Translations under genes and position numbers: made by a program | From: DASUPK01 sp963819715 | GTDB lineage: Bacteria > Actinomycetota > Thermoleophilia > Solirubrobacterales > 70-9 | Direction of reading: 5' to 3' | NCBI GenBank assembly: GCA_963819715.1 | Contig: CAWFXE010000006.1 | Location: 186,001 to 250,000, forward strand | Length of the DNA stretch: 64,000 nt | Shown here: in pieces, positions 34,920-42,894 of the stretch | Numbering within the stretch: position 1 is the first letter of the stretch | How the letters are laid out: every line of letters starts with the position of its first letter | The notes under the pieces: generated by a model | What the model saw: the letters and a program-made list of their open reading frames with translations, nothing else | Databases searched by the model: none | Told to the model about the DNA's origin: nothing

Positions 34920-35460
34920 CGATGGACCTCCTCAGCTTTTCGATCACCCGGTGCAGCCGGGTGCCGGCGTTCGTCTCGCTCGTTCGGGTCACCGTGGCGA
35001 TTTCGGCGTTCGAGAGGCCGCCGAAGTACTTGAGCGCCACGAGCTCGCGCTCGCGGCCGTTCAGCGAGTCGAGGGCTTGCTGCAGCAGAGCCCGGTCGAC
35101 AGCCGCATCTGCCGGATTCACGGCAGGCGCCGGCTCTGTCTCCGGGTCCGTGGCGATCCTCGACCTGTGCCGCAGCTCGTCGAGTGCTGCGTTCCGCGCG
35201 ATCCCGAAGAGCCAGGCCCGCGGGGTGCCGCGTCCCCGGTCGAGTTGCCGCCGCTTGCGCCAGGCCCGCTCGAACGCCTGCGAGGTGACCTCCTCGGCAG
35301 CCGATCGGTCGCGCAGCAGCCCCGCCACGTAGGCGTAGAGGTCGTCGCGGCTCTCCCTGTAGAGCGCCTCGAAGGCGACGCGAGACTCATCGACCCTCCC
35401 GGTGGCTGTCGCGACAGCGGCAGTGCTCACACCGGTACTACGGCGCAGATCCCATTTCAT
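34906..35460 (-). CDS. ECF-type RNA polymerase sigma factor
   Basis: 184 residues with the two ECF domains. Region 2 runs from FEALYRESRDDLYAYVAGLL to VTSQAFERAWRKR, and region 4 is LNGRERELVALKYFGGLSNAEIA with a helix-turn-helix ending LHRVIEKLRR. I take ATG 35460 as start, though GTG 35433 is possible and neither has a clear ribosome-binding site. It directs polymerase to its own promoters, presumably held in check by the overlapping DUF4349 membrane protein. It is divergent from the broken channel gene, 73 bases away. Confidence 0.88.
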   Translation of the reverse strand: MKWDLRRSTGVSTAAVATATGRVDESRVAFEALYRESRDDLYAYVAGLLRDRSAAEEVTSQAFERAWRKRRQLDRGRGTPRAWLFGIARNAALDELRHRSRIATDPETEPAPAVNPADAAVDRALLQQALDSLNGRERELVALKYFGGLSNAEIATVTRTSETNAGTRLHRVIEKLRRSIDEAD

Positions 35461-35533
35461 CACCGGCAGTATCAGCACCGCGCGTAGCAATTGCGACGGG
35501 TGCCAGGAAAGCGGGCGTGGCCGTCGAAGACCA

Positions 35534-35917
35534 ATGGTCGTGCTCTCCCTCGCCCTCGCCTTTCGCTCGCTGCGGCGTGCGGTCGCTGCAGTCATGCGTG
35601 ACCCTGAGACCAGGGCGCTGCCCGTCGTCGCGGGCGCGCTGCTCCTGACGGGAACGATCTTCTACTGGCGAACCGAGGACTGAACCATCATCCAGGCGCT
35701 CTACTTCTCCGTCGTCACGCTCACGACGGTCGGCTATGGGGATCTCCACCCGACGAGCGCCGGGACGCAGATCTTCACGATCATCTACATCCTCACCGGA
35801 CTCGGCGTCTTCGTTGCGCTGTTGGCCTCGGTCGCTGAGAAATACATCGAGTTGAAGTCCGAGGATGGCGGCGCGAGACAGCGCCTGCGTGATCGCCGCC
35901 TCGACCGGCCGGTCTAG
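35534..35917 (+). pseudogene. Two-helix potassium channel, interrupted by in-frame TGA
   Basis: One frame encodes a small K+ channel: N-terminal helix LPVVAGALLLTGTIFYW, pore helix and selectivity filter TTVGYGD, and a second helix (FTIIYILTGLGVFVALLAS), then a charged tail. Codon 50 (35681-35683) is TGA, exactly where channels of this family usually carry Trp (pattern E-D-W-x-x-x-A-L-Y-F). One G-to-A change from TGG explains it. The rest is undamaged, so the change is recent or a sequencing error. Translated as read, the product is 49 residues without a pore. Confidence 0.85.
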
Positions 35918-37248
35918 GCCGCTTCGAGAAGCGCCGCGTCGAGGCGGCCCTTGGCGGCCGAGTCCAGCTCGGTGACCGGGTAGGCCGCGTGGATCGACTC
36001 GGCGACGACCTGGACCAGCCGGCGCAGGTCCCGCTTGGAGATGGAGAGCGGCGGCATCAGGATGATCACGTCGCCGAGCGGGCGAACGATCACGCCGCGG
36101 CGACGGGCCTCGAGGGTCACGCGGTGCCCGAGCCGGAGCTCCGGATCGTGCTCGCCCAGGTCGATTCCGACCATCAGGCCGCGCTGGCGAACCTCGGTCA
36201 CCTCCCGCATTCGCCCGAGCTCGGAGAGCCAGCCTGACAGGAGCCTGATCTTGGGCTGGATCCGGACCAGGGTGCGCTCCCGCTTGAACAGCTCCAGCGA
36301 GGCGATCGCCGCCGCACATGCGAGCGGGTTGCCCGTGTAGGTGTGGCCGTGGAAGAAGGTCTTGTAATCGGAGGTGGCGCCGAGGAAGGCCTCGTAGATC
36401 CGCTCTGTCGCGAGGGTCGCCGCGAGCGGCATGTAGCCGCCGGTCAGGCCCTTGGCGACGCAGAGGAGGTCGGGCGAGACGCCCTCCTGCTCGCAGGCGA
36501 ACATGGTTCCCGTGCGGCCGAAGCCGGTCGCGACCTCGTCGCAGATCAGCAGCACGCCGTGCTTGTCGCAGAGCCGCCGGACCGCCCGGAGGTATCCGGG
36601 CGGATGGGTGATCATCCCGGCCGCGCCCTGGACGAGAGGCTCGAGCACCACAGCCGCCACGTCCTCCTCGTGCATCGCGAGGAGCCGCTCCATCGCCTCG
36701 ATGTCGCCGGGCGGAGCCTGATGGGCCTCGAATAGAAGCGGAGCGAAGGTCGAGTGGAACAGCGCCATCCCGCCGACCGAGACCGATCCGATCGTGTCGC
36801 CGTGGTAGGCGTCCTCGAGGCAGATGAACGAGGTCTTCCGGACGTGCTGGCCGCCGCAGTGCTGCTGGTACTGGAATGCCATCTTGAGCGCGACCTCGAC
36901 GGCGGTCGACCCGGAGTCCGAGTAGAAGACGCGGTTCAGCCCGGGCGGAGCGATGCCGACCAGGCGACCGGCGAGCTCGGCGGCGCCGGGGTGGGAGAGG
37001 CCCAGCATCGTGGAATGGGCGACCCGATCGAGCTGGTCGCGGACGGCGCCGTCGATCGCCGGATGACGATGGCCGTGGACGTTGCACCACAGGGATGAGA
37101 CGCCGTCCAGATACCGCCGCCCCTCGGTGTCGATGAGCTCGGTCCCCTCCGCGGACTCGATCATCAGCGGCTCCTCATCCACCCAGTCACGCTGCTGAGT
37201 GAACGGGTGCCAGAGGTGATCGTGATCGAGCCGGGCAGCTTTCTGCAT
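35914..37248 (-). CDS. bioA: Adenosylmethionine-8-amino-7-oxononanoate aminotransferase
   Basis: 444-residue PLP-dependent enzyme using S-adenosylmethionine to aminate the biotin precursor KAPA to DAPA. The N-terminal LDHDHLWHPFTQ is the BioA signature. GVSSLWCNVHGHRHP, FYSDSGSTAVEVALKMAFQY and the PLP-lysine region VAKGLTGGYMPLA follow, with DEVATGFGRTGTMFACE before the Lys. I choose ATG 37248 (MQKAARLDHD), because the upstream frame is not conserved in style. Its stop overlaps the channel gene's stop. It stands apart from bioBFD, with the marR-MFS pair between. Confidence 0.95.
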   Translation of the reverse strand: MQKAARLDHDHLWHPFTQQRDWVDEEPLMIESAEGTELIDTEGRRYLDGVSSLWCNVHGHRHPAIDGAVRDQLDRVAHSTMLGLSHPGAAELAGRLVGIAPPGLNRVFYSDSGSTAVEVALKMAFQYQQHCGGQHVRKTSFICLEDAYHGDTIGSVSVGGMALFHSTFAPLLFEAHQAPPGDIEAMERLLAMHEEDVAAVVLEPLVQGAAGMITHPPGYLRAVRRLCDKHGVLLICDEVATGFGRTGTMFACEQEGVSPDLLCVAKGLTGGYMPLAATLATERIYEAFLGATSDYKTFFHGHTYTGNPLACAAAIASLELFKRERTLVRIQPKIRLLSGWLSELGRMREVTEVRQRGLMVGIDLGEHDPELRLGHRVTLEARRRGVIVRPLGDVIILMPPLSISKRDLRRLVQVVAESIHAAYPVTELDSAAKGRLDAALLEAA

Positions 37249-37330
37249 TCGCGAGCCAACATATGCGCGAGGGCGGATGGACTTGTGCGGGCCAGGGAGC
37301 GCAACTGTGACCCTTGTCACGGATCGTTGC

Positions 37331-37363
37331 GGTTACGAAAAGGTTGCAAACGTGTAACCTTTT
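37331..37363. promoter_or_regulatory. MarR-type operator: three half-sites 11 bases apart
   Basis: GGTTAC (37331), GGTTGC (37342) and, inverted, GTAACC (37354-37359) stand before the marR start. The inner pair forms the imperfect palindrome AAAAGGTTGCA-AACG-TGTAACCTTTT (37338-37363, 10 of 11 arm positions matching). The outer pair GGTTAC/GTAACC matches perfectly. The position just upstream of marR suggests autoregulation. Binding is inferred. Confidence 0.7.
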
Positions 37364-37368
37364 CTCTA

Positions 37369-37866
37369 GTGGAAGCAGCGATCAGACAACGAACCGGACG
37401 AGACATGGCACTGAAGCTCGGTGCCCTGATGCTCCGGTGCATGGGGGGCGCAGGGAGCGAGGTCTTCAAGATGATCGACGAGAGCGGCCTCACCTTCAGC
37501 CAGATGAAGGTGCTGGTCGAGCTCGAGTCGGCCGATGAGGACGCCCGCACCGTGACCGCCCTGTCGGAGGAGCTCGGCATCTCGACCGCCTCCGCCAGCC
37601 GCGCAGCGGAGGGGCTCGTGCGGAAGAAGCTCGCGACCCGGGTCGAGGATCCGGACGACAGGCGAGTCAGGCGTCTGGCGCTCTCCGCGAAGGGACACGA
37701 CTTGGCCGACCGGATCATCTCCGCTCGGCTCGCGGGACTCGAGGACTTCACGGAGTCGCTCGACCGCGACGAACGAAAGAAGCTCGAGGCGGCACTCGAC
37801 GCGCTACTGAAGCGCCCCGAGATCGCCGAGCTCTACGCGAACTACGAGAGGAAGGTCAGACGATGA
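37369..37866 (+). CDS. MarR family transcriptional regulator
   Basis: 165 residues from GTG 37369; ATG 37405 is a second option. The winged-helix core is clear: GLTFSQMKVLVELESA, the recognition helix ELGISTASASRAAEGLVRKK, and the wing ATRVEDPDDRRVRRLALSAKG with the conserved D-DRR. A dimerising C-terminal helix ends KVRR. The stop overlaps the MFS start (ATGA), so regulator and pump are one unit. Ligand unknown; such pairs usually sense the drug or metabolite the pump exports. Confidence 0.92.
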   Translation: MEAAIRQRTGRDMALKLGALMLRCMGGAGSEVFKMIDESGLTFSQMKVLVELESADEDARTVTALSEELGISTASASRAAEGLVRKKLATRVEDPDDRRVRRLALSAKGHDLADRIISARLAGLEDFTESLDRDERKKLEAALDALLKRPEIAELYANYERKVRR

Positions 37867-39380
37867 CCCGATACCGGCACCTGATCACCGACGACAACCG
37901 CAAATGGTGGACGCTCGGCGCGATGTGTTTCGCGCTGTTCATGGTGATGCTCGACAACACCGTCGTGAACGTCGCCCTGCCGTCCATCCAGCGCGACCTG
38001 CACGCGCAGATCTCCGGTCTCGAGTGGGTCATCAACGGCTACACGCTGACCTTCGCGGTCCTGATCGCAACCGGCGGTCGTCTCGGCGACATCTTCGGTC
38101 GCAGGCTGATGTTCATGACCGGCGTCATCATCTTCGCGCTCACCTCCGCCACGGCCGGGCTCGCCCAGGACCCCGCGATGCTGATCGGCAGCCGCGCGAT
38201 TCAGGGCATCGGCGCCGCGCTGATGATGCCGGCCACCCTCTCGATCATCACCCACACCTTCCCGGCCGCCGAGCGGGGCAGGGCGATCGGAATCTGGGCC
38301 GGCGTATCGGCGCTCGCCCTCTCGATAGGCCCGGTGGTCGGCGGCGCCCTGACGGAGTACGTCAGCTGGCGAGCGATCTTCTTCATCAACCTCCCGGTCG
38401 CGGCCGGCGCCATCGCCGCCACGATCTTCGCCGTGCGCGAGTCGCGCGACGAGACGATCGACCGGCGGGTGGACTACCCGGGCATCGTTGCTCTGACAGC
38501 GAGCCTGACGGCGATCGTCCTGGCCCTGATCGAGGGCAACAGCTGGGGCTGGACGTCCACTCCGATCATCTCGCTGCTGGTCGGCGGGGCGCTCGGTCTG
38601 GCCGCTTTCGTCGCGATCGAGCTCCGCGTCTCGGCCCCGATGGTCGAGTTCGCTCTCTTCAAGACGCGCCAGTTCATCGGCTCCAACCTGGTCGCCTTCA
38701 TCATCACCTTCGCCATGATGGGCACCTTCTTCTTCATGGCGCTCTACATGCAGGACATCCTGGGCTACAGCGCCCTCGAGGCCGGGGTGAGGTTCCTGCC
38801 GACGACGATCGTGATCGCGGTGATCGCGCCGATCTCCGGACGGCTTGCCGACCGGCTCGGGCCCGCGACGCCGATGAGCGCCGGACTGGCCGTGCTCGCC
38901 GTCTCGATGTTCCTGTTCGCCGGCATCAACACGGGCACGACGTACGCCGGGCTGGTCATCCCGTTCGTCCTGATGGGAGTCGGGATCGCCCTGACGATGT
39001 CGCCGATGTCCACCGCCGCGATGAACGCGGTGAGCGTGCAGAAGTCCGGGGTCGCCTCCGGCGTGCTGCAGATGTCGCGGATGATCGGCGCCTCCGTAGG
39101 AGTTGCCGCGACCGGCGCGATCTTCCAGTCGCAGCTCGGTTCGGGATTCGACCCGGCCACCCTGGCTACTGCGCCGGAGCAGGCGCGGGCAACATTCGTC
39201 GACGCTCTCTCCAGCGCGATGCTGCTGGCGGCGTTCGTGGTGGTCGCCGGCCTGGTCGTTGCGCTGACATTGGTTCGCGGCGCTCGTGCCAAGCGAGCCG
39301 ACTCCCACGAGGCTGCGCAGGAGTCCGTCGAGGCGGTTCCCGAAGCCACCGTCGCCGAGGACATCGCCGCTGCCGCCTAG
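37863..39380 (+). CDS. MFS transporter, DHA2 (EmrB/QacA) family, 14 helices
   Basis: 505 residues. Motif D1 is seen as LDNTVVNVALPSI in helix 1, motif A as GGRLGDIFGRRLMF, and motif C as GVSALALSIGPVVGGALTE in helix 5. Fourteen hydrophobic segments fit the drug:H+ antiporter-2 group. The C-terminus is a soluble acidic Ala/Glu tail. It is co-translated with marR and therefore probably induced by its substrate. Substrate cannot be told; the biotin genes on both sides run on the other strand. Confidence 0.94.
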   Translation: MTRYRHLITDDNRKWWTLGAMCFALFMVMLDNTVVNVALPSIQRDLHAQISGLEWVINGYTLTFAVLIATGGRLGDIFGRRLMFMTGVIIFALTSATAGLAQDPAMLIGSRAIQGIGAALMMPATLSIITHTFPAAERGRAIGIWAGVSALALSIGPVVGGALTEYVSWRAIFFINLPVAAGAIAATIFAVRESRDETIDRRVDYPGIVALTASLTAIVLALIEGNSWGWTSTPIISLLVGGALGLAAFVAIELRVSAPMVEFALFKTRQFIGSNLVAFIITFAMMGTFFFMALYMQDILGYSALEAGVRFLPTTIVIAVIAPISGRLADRLGPATPMSAGLAVLAVSMFLFAGINTGTTYAGLVIPFVLMGVGIALTMSPMSTAAMNAVSVQKSGVASGVLQMSRMIGASVGVAATGAIFQSQLGSGFDPATLATAPEQARATFVDALSSAMLLAAFVVVAGLVVALTLVRGARAKRADSHEAAQESVEAVPEATVAEDIAAAA

Positions 39381-40106
39381 CTAGGCAGCTTCGCGGAGGC
39401 TGCTCGCGGCCCGCGGCGAGCCCACCTCGACTTCGAGGCCGGGCCAGGATTCCGGATTGGTGAGGTCGAGTCGCGGAAGCGTCTCGACCTCGACCGATCC
39501 CAAGCGGGCGATCGTCTCGAGGTTCGACTGTTCCATCGCCGACTGCTCGGAGGCCCACGGTGTGATGACCACCGCTGCCACCTCGAGTCCGGCCGTCCGG
39601 ACCGCCTGGATCGTCAGGAGCGTGTGATTGATCGTGCCCAGCCCGGGTGAGGCGACGACCACAACCGGCAGTGCCAGGTCGTGAGCGAGATCCCGGACCA
39701 GGTAATCGGGCGTGAGCGGCACCAGGAAGCCCCCGACGCCCTCGCAGACGAGGAGGTCCGCATCCTCCGTGGCGGCCAGCGCGGCTCCGCGGAGCCGGTC
39801 CGGGTCGATCCGCCTCCCCGCCAGCTCCGCTGCGAGGTGAGGGGAAACGGGCGGTCCGAAGCGGTACGGGGCCACCTCCTCATCGCCCTGACCCGATCCC
39901 GCCGCGAGCCGGAGCAGGGCATGGTCGGGCAGCTCGGCCGCGCTCTCCCAGACCTCGGAGGCCAGCGGGTGGTCATCGAGACCGCTCACCGCGGGCTTGA
40001 AGACGGCGACCCGGTCGCCACGGGCGCGGGCGGAATGGGCGATTGCGCAGGCGGCGACCGTCTTGCCGACCTCGGTCCCGGTACCCGTGACGAACAGCCC
40101 GCGCAT
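39381..40106 (-). CDS. bioD: Dethiobiotin synthase
   Basis: 241 residues. It closes the ureido ring of DAPA with CO2 and ATP. The P-loop FVTGTGTEVGKT is at the N-terminus. The substrate-binding lysine region AVFKPAVSG and the CEGVGGFLVPLTPDYLVRDL segment follow. The ATG overlaps the bioF stop (ATGA), which rules out the much longer upstream frame. Last gene of the bioB-bioF-bioD operon. Confidence 0.94.
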   Translation of the reverse strand: MRGLFVTGTGTEVGKTVAACAIAHSARARGDRVAVFKPAVSGLDDHPLASEVWESAAELPDHALLRLAAGSGQGDEEVAPYRFGPPVSPHLAAELAGRRIDPDRLRGAALAATEDADLLVCEGVGGFLVPLTPDYLVRDLAHDLALPVVVVASPGLGTINHTLLTIQAVRTAGLEVAAVVITPWASEQSAMEQSNLETIARLGSVEVETLPRLDLTNPESWPGLEVEVGSPRAASSLREAA

Positions 40107-41296
40107 CAGGCCGCCTGGCTGAGAACCGGACCGGCGTGGCCGTCGAGCTCGCGGACGGCCCCGCCGATCAACCGGGCGGCGCGCCGCAGGTCGTCGATTC
40201 GGTGGGTGGCCATCACCGTGAGCCTCAGCCGGCAGGTCCCCGCGGGAACCGTTGGCGGGCGGATCGCCTGGGCGAAGACTCCCTCCTCGAGCAGCCGCTC
40301 GCAGAGCGCCATCGCGTCCTCGGCTTCGCCGATCACCAGCGGCACGATCTGGGTGTCGGCGCCGATCGGCTCGAGTCCCTCGGCTCGCAGGCCATCGCGC
40401 AGGGCCGCTGCGTTCGCCTGCAGCCGCTCGACTCGCTTGGGGCTCTCGACCAGCAGCTCGAGGGCGGCCGAGGCTGCCGCGACGGCCGGCGGGGGAGGAG
40501 CGGTGGAGAAGATGAACGGGCGGGCCGTGTTGATCAGGTAGTCGGTCATCTCCTGCGAGCCGCAGGCGTATGCCCCGTATCCGCCGAGCGCCTTGCCGAG
40601 GGTCCCGACGATCAGGTCGACCTCGCCGGTGAGGCCGGCCGCCGCGACCGATCCCCGGCCTCCCGGGCCGAGGCACCCGGTGGCGTGCGCCTCGTCGACC
40701 ATCAGGCGGCAGCCGTGCCGCTCGGCGAGGCCGGCCAGCTCGGCGAGAGGGGCGATGTCACCGTCCATCGAAAAGACGCCGTCGGTGACGATCAGGGAGC
40801 CGCGACCGGCCGCGCGGCGGAGGCCCCACTCGAGATGCTCGGTGTCGCTGTGCCGGTAGACAAAGGTCTCTGCGCCGGCGAGGCGGCAGCCGTCGATGAT
40901 GCTCGCGTGGTTGAGCTCGTCGGAGAAGACGACCTCACCTCGCCGCGCCAGCGCGGCGATTGCGCCGGTGTTGGCCAGGTAGCCCGAGCCGAAGAGCAGC
41001 GCCGCCTCGGTCCCCTCGAACTCGGCGAGCCGGGCCTCGAGGTCTGTGTGGATCGACATCGAGCCGGAGATGAGGCGGGAGGCGCCGGTGCTGGTCCCGA
41101 GGGCGAGCGCGGCGTCAGCGGCGGCCCGGCGCAGGCGGGGATGGTCGCCCAGGCCGAGGTAGTTGTTAGAGCAGAGCAGCAGCACGGGGCGGCCGTCGAG
41201 CATCACCTCCGGGCCCTGCGGCCCGTCGACCACGCGGAGCCTGCGCCGCAGCCCCTCGGACTCCAGCTCCTCCAGCCGCTGAGCTAGGTCGATCAA
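40106..41296 (-). CDS. bioF: 8-amino-7-oxononanoate synthase
   Basis: 396 residues, PLP-dependent condensation of pimeloyl thioester with alanine. LLCSNNYLGLGDHPRL, the VDEAHATGCLGPGGRG aspartate segment and the PLP lysine in VGTLGKALGGYGAY are all present. The start TTG 41296 overlaps the bioB stop (TTGA); the upstream frame is antisense noise within bioB. The product passes to BioA, encoded 3 kb away. Confidence 0.95.
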   Translation of the reverse strand: MIDLAQRLEELESEGLRRRLRVVDGPQGPEVMLDGRPVLLLCSNNYLGLGDHPRLRRAAADAALALGTSTGASRLISGSMSIHTDLEARLAEFEGTEAALLFGSGYLANTGAIAALARRGEVVFSDELNHASIIDGCRLAGAETFVYRHSDTEHLEWGLRRAAGRGSLIVTDGVFSMDGDIAPLAELAGLAERHGCRLMVDEAHATGCLGPGGRGSVAAAGLTGEVDLIVGTLGKALGGYGAYACGSQEMTDYLINTARPFIFSTAPPPPAVAAASAALELLVESPKRVERLQANAAALRDGLRAEGLEPIGADTQIVPLVIGEAEDAMALCERLLEEGVFAQAIRPPTVPAGTCRLRLTVMATHRIDDLRRAARLIGGAVRELDGHAGPVLSQAA

Positions 41297-42429
41297 TCGC
41301 CCCAGCCGGCCGGCTCGGGGTAAGCCGGGACCTTGCCCTTCTTCTTCACGACGCGAAGCTGGGTCGAGGGGTCCCAGAAGTTCGCGTCGGCCTGGCGGTC
41401 GATCAGCTCGTCGATCGGCGTCTCGGGCGTCTCTCCCTCGAGCCACCCCGAGCGGTTGTCGGGCCGCGGGTTCGCGCCGTTGTCCGGCTGCCTCGCCACG
41501 TTCAGGCCGAGCTCCTCGAACATCTCCCGGTCCTCGGCCGGCTCGACACCGAGGGTGGTGAGGAAGTTGCCCATCATCACCCCGTTCAGTCCGGCCTTGA
41601 CGGCGAGCGGCGCCAGGTCCTGGAGGTTCTCGACGCGCCCCCCGCAGAGGCGGAAGAGGGCGTCGGGGAGGATCAGCCGGAAGATCGCGACCCACTTGAC
41701 GACGTCCCACGGGTCCATCAGCTCGCGGTCGCCGAACTTGGTCCCGACGCGCGGATTGAGCAGGTTGATCGGCACCGAGTCGGGGTTCATCTCGGCAAGC
41801 TCGAAGGCCATCTCCACGCGCTGCTCGGGCGACTCCCCGAGGTTGAGGATGCCGCCTACGCAGGTCTCGAGACCCGCCTCCTTGACGGCCTCGATCGTCC
41901 GCACCCGGCCCTCGTAGCGGACCGTGGTGGAGACCTCCGGGTAGTACGACTTAGACGTCTCGACGTTGTGGTGAACCCGCTGGATGCCGGCGTCCTTGAG
42001 CTGCTTGGCGCGGTCGGTCGACATGTGGCCGATCGAAGCGCAGCGCTTCAGGTTGGTGTGCTCCGAGACGAGCCGGGCGCCCTCGAGGACCTTGGCGAAG
42101 TCGCGCTTGGATAGACCCTGGCCCTGGGTGACCATGCAGAAGCGATGGGCGCCCGCAGCCTCGGCCGCCTGCGCGTGCTCCAGGATCTGCTCGGGCTCCA
42201 TCATCGCGTGCATCGGCGTGTCGGCCTCGGCGTAGCGCGACTGGGCGCAGAATCCGCAGTCCTCGGCGCAGCCGCCCGACTTCGCGTTGACCAGGGAGCA
42301 CATGTCGGTCGAGTCACCGAAGCGGTCCTGGCGGACCTCCCAGGCGCGCTCGACGAGAGCGCCGATCTCCTCGTGGTCCGTCAGGGCGCCGAGCTCGAGC
42401 GCCTCGTCGAAGCTGATCAGTGGTGGCAT
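41293..42429 (-). CDS. bioB: Biotin synthase
   Basis: 378 residues. A radical SAM enzyme inserting sulfur into dethiobiotin. The cluster motif CAEDCGFC is in NAKSGGCAEDCGFCAQSRY. Further conserved blocks include the QGQGLSKRDF and GGILNLGESPEQRVEMAFEL segments, and the auxiliary cluster residues are nearby. The C-terminus is extended by about 40 residues compared with short forms. It leads bioBFD. An inverted repeat directly before the ATG may control it. Confidence 0.97.
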   Translation of the reverse strand: MPPLISFDEALELGALTDHEEIGALVERAWEVRQDRFGDSTDMCSLVNAKSGGCAEDCGFCAQSRYAEADTPMHAMMEPEQILEHAQAAEAAGAHRFCMVTQGQGLSKRDFAKVLEGARLVSEHTNLKRCASIGHMSTDRAKQLKDAGIQRVHHNVETSKSYYPEVSTTVRYEGRVRTIEAVKEAGLETCVGGILNLGESPEQRVEMAFELAEMNPDSVPINLLNPRVGTKFGDRELMDPWDVVKWVAIFRLILPDALFRLCGGRVENLQDLAPLAVKAGLNGVMMGNFLTTLGVEPAEDREMFEELGLNVARQPDNGANPRPDNRSGWLEGETPETPIDELIDRQADANFWDPSTQLRVVKKKGKVPAYPEPAGWGD

Positions 42430-42456
42430 CGGCGTCCTCCGTCGTGTTGGACGCCG
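42430..42456 (-). promoter_or_regulatory. Inverted repeat abutting the bioB start
   Basis: CGGCGTCC (42430-42437) and GGACGCCG (42449-42456) are perfectly complementary around 11 bases. On the minus strand the repeat ends at the base before the bioB ATG and overlaps its GGAGG ribosome-binding site. It could act as a DNA operator (BirA/BioR/BioQ-like role) or as an mRNA hairpin hiding the site. It does not resemble the classic enterobacterial bio operator. Confidence 0.5.
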
Positions 42457-42480
42457 AAATCTAGGAACGCGCCCGGACGC

Positions 42481-42867
42481 CTAGTCCCAGCTGAAGTCCT
42501 GGACGATCTCGGCGTCGCCCTTGGCCCGGGGGCTGAAGGCGAGGAGCACGAGGTCGTCGTCGCCGGCCTCGAAGGCGCGGATAACGGGAGGCGCGATCCG
42601 CACCGCGTCGAATGGGCCGACGTCCTCGATCTGGTCATCGAGCTTCACCCGGCCCTTGCCGGAGATGACGACGTAGATCTCCTCCATCTCGCCGTGCTTG
42701 TGGGCGAACGGCTGCCGTTGGCCCGCCTTCACCACCTGGTAGGAGATGCCGCTGGCCTGCGAGTCCAGGTCCTCGTGGGCGAAACGCGCCTCCAGGGAGT
42801 CGGAGACGCCGGCCTCGGCGGCGGCGTCGTCTACCTCGCGGAGGTTCTTGATCGTGAAGTCAGCCAT
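42481..42867 (-). CDS. Cupin domain protein
   Basis: 128 residues, single cupin barrel. Cupin motif 1 appears as PFAHKHGEMEEIYVVISGKG (two His and one Glu metal ligands). Motif 2 is less canonical (PFDAVRIAPPVIRAFEAG, lacking the His). This suggests a binding or sensing protein rather than an oxygenase, though this is uncertain. It is 51 bases upstream of bioB on the same strand, perhaps in the same transcript. Confidence 0.85.
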   Translation of the reverse strand: MADFTIKNLREVDDAAAEAGVSDSLEARFAHEDLDSQASGISYQVVKAGQRQPFAHKHGEMEEIYVVISGKGRVKLDDQIEDVGPFDAVRIAPPVIRAFEAGDDDLVLLAFSPRAKGDAEIVQDFSWD

Positions 42868-42894
42868 CGCTGCTCGAGCCTATACCTTGCCCGA

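Noticed and set aside
35681..35683. Selenocysteine or programmed recoding at the channel TGA
   Set aside because: The family position is Trp, not Cys or Sec, and I see no obvious hairpin directly after the TGA. Mutation or error is simpler.
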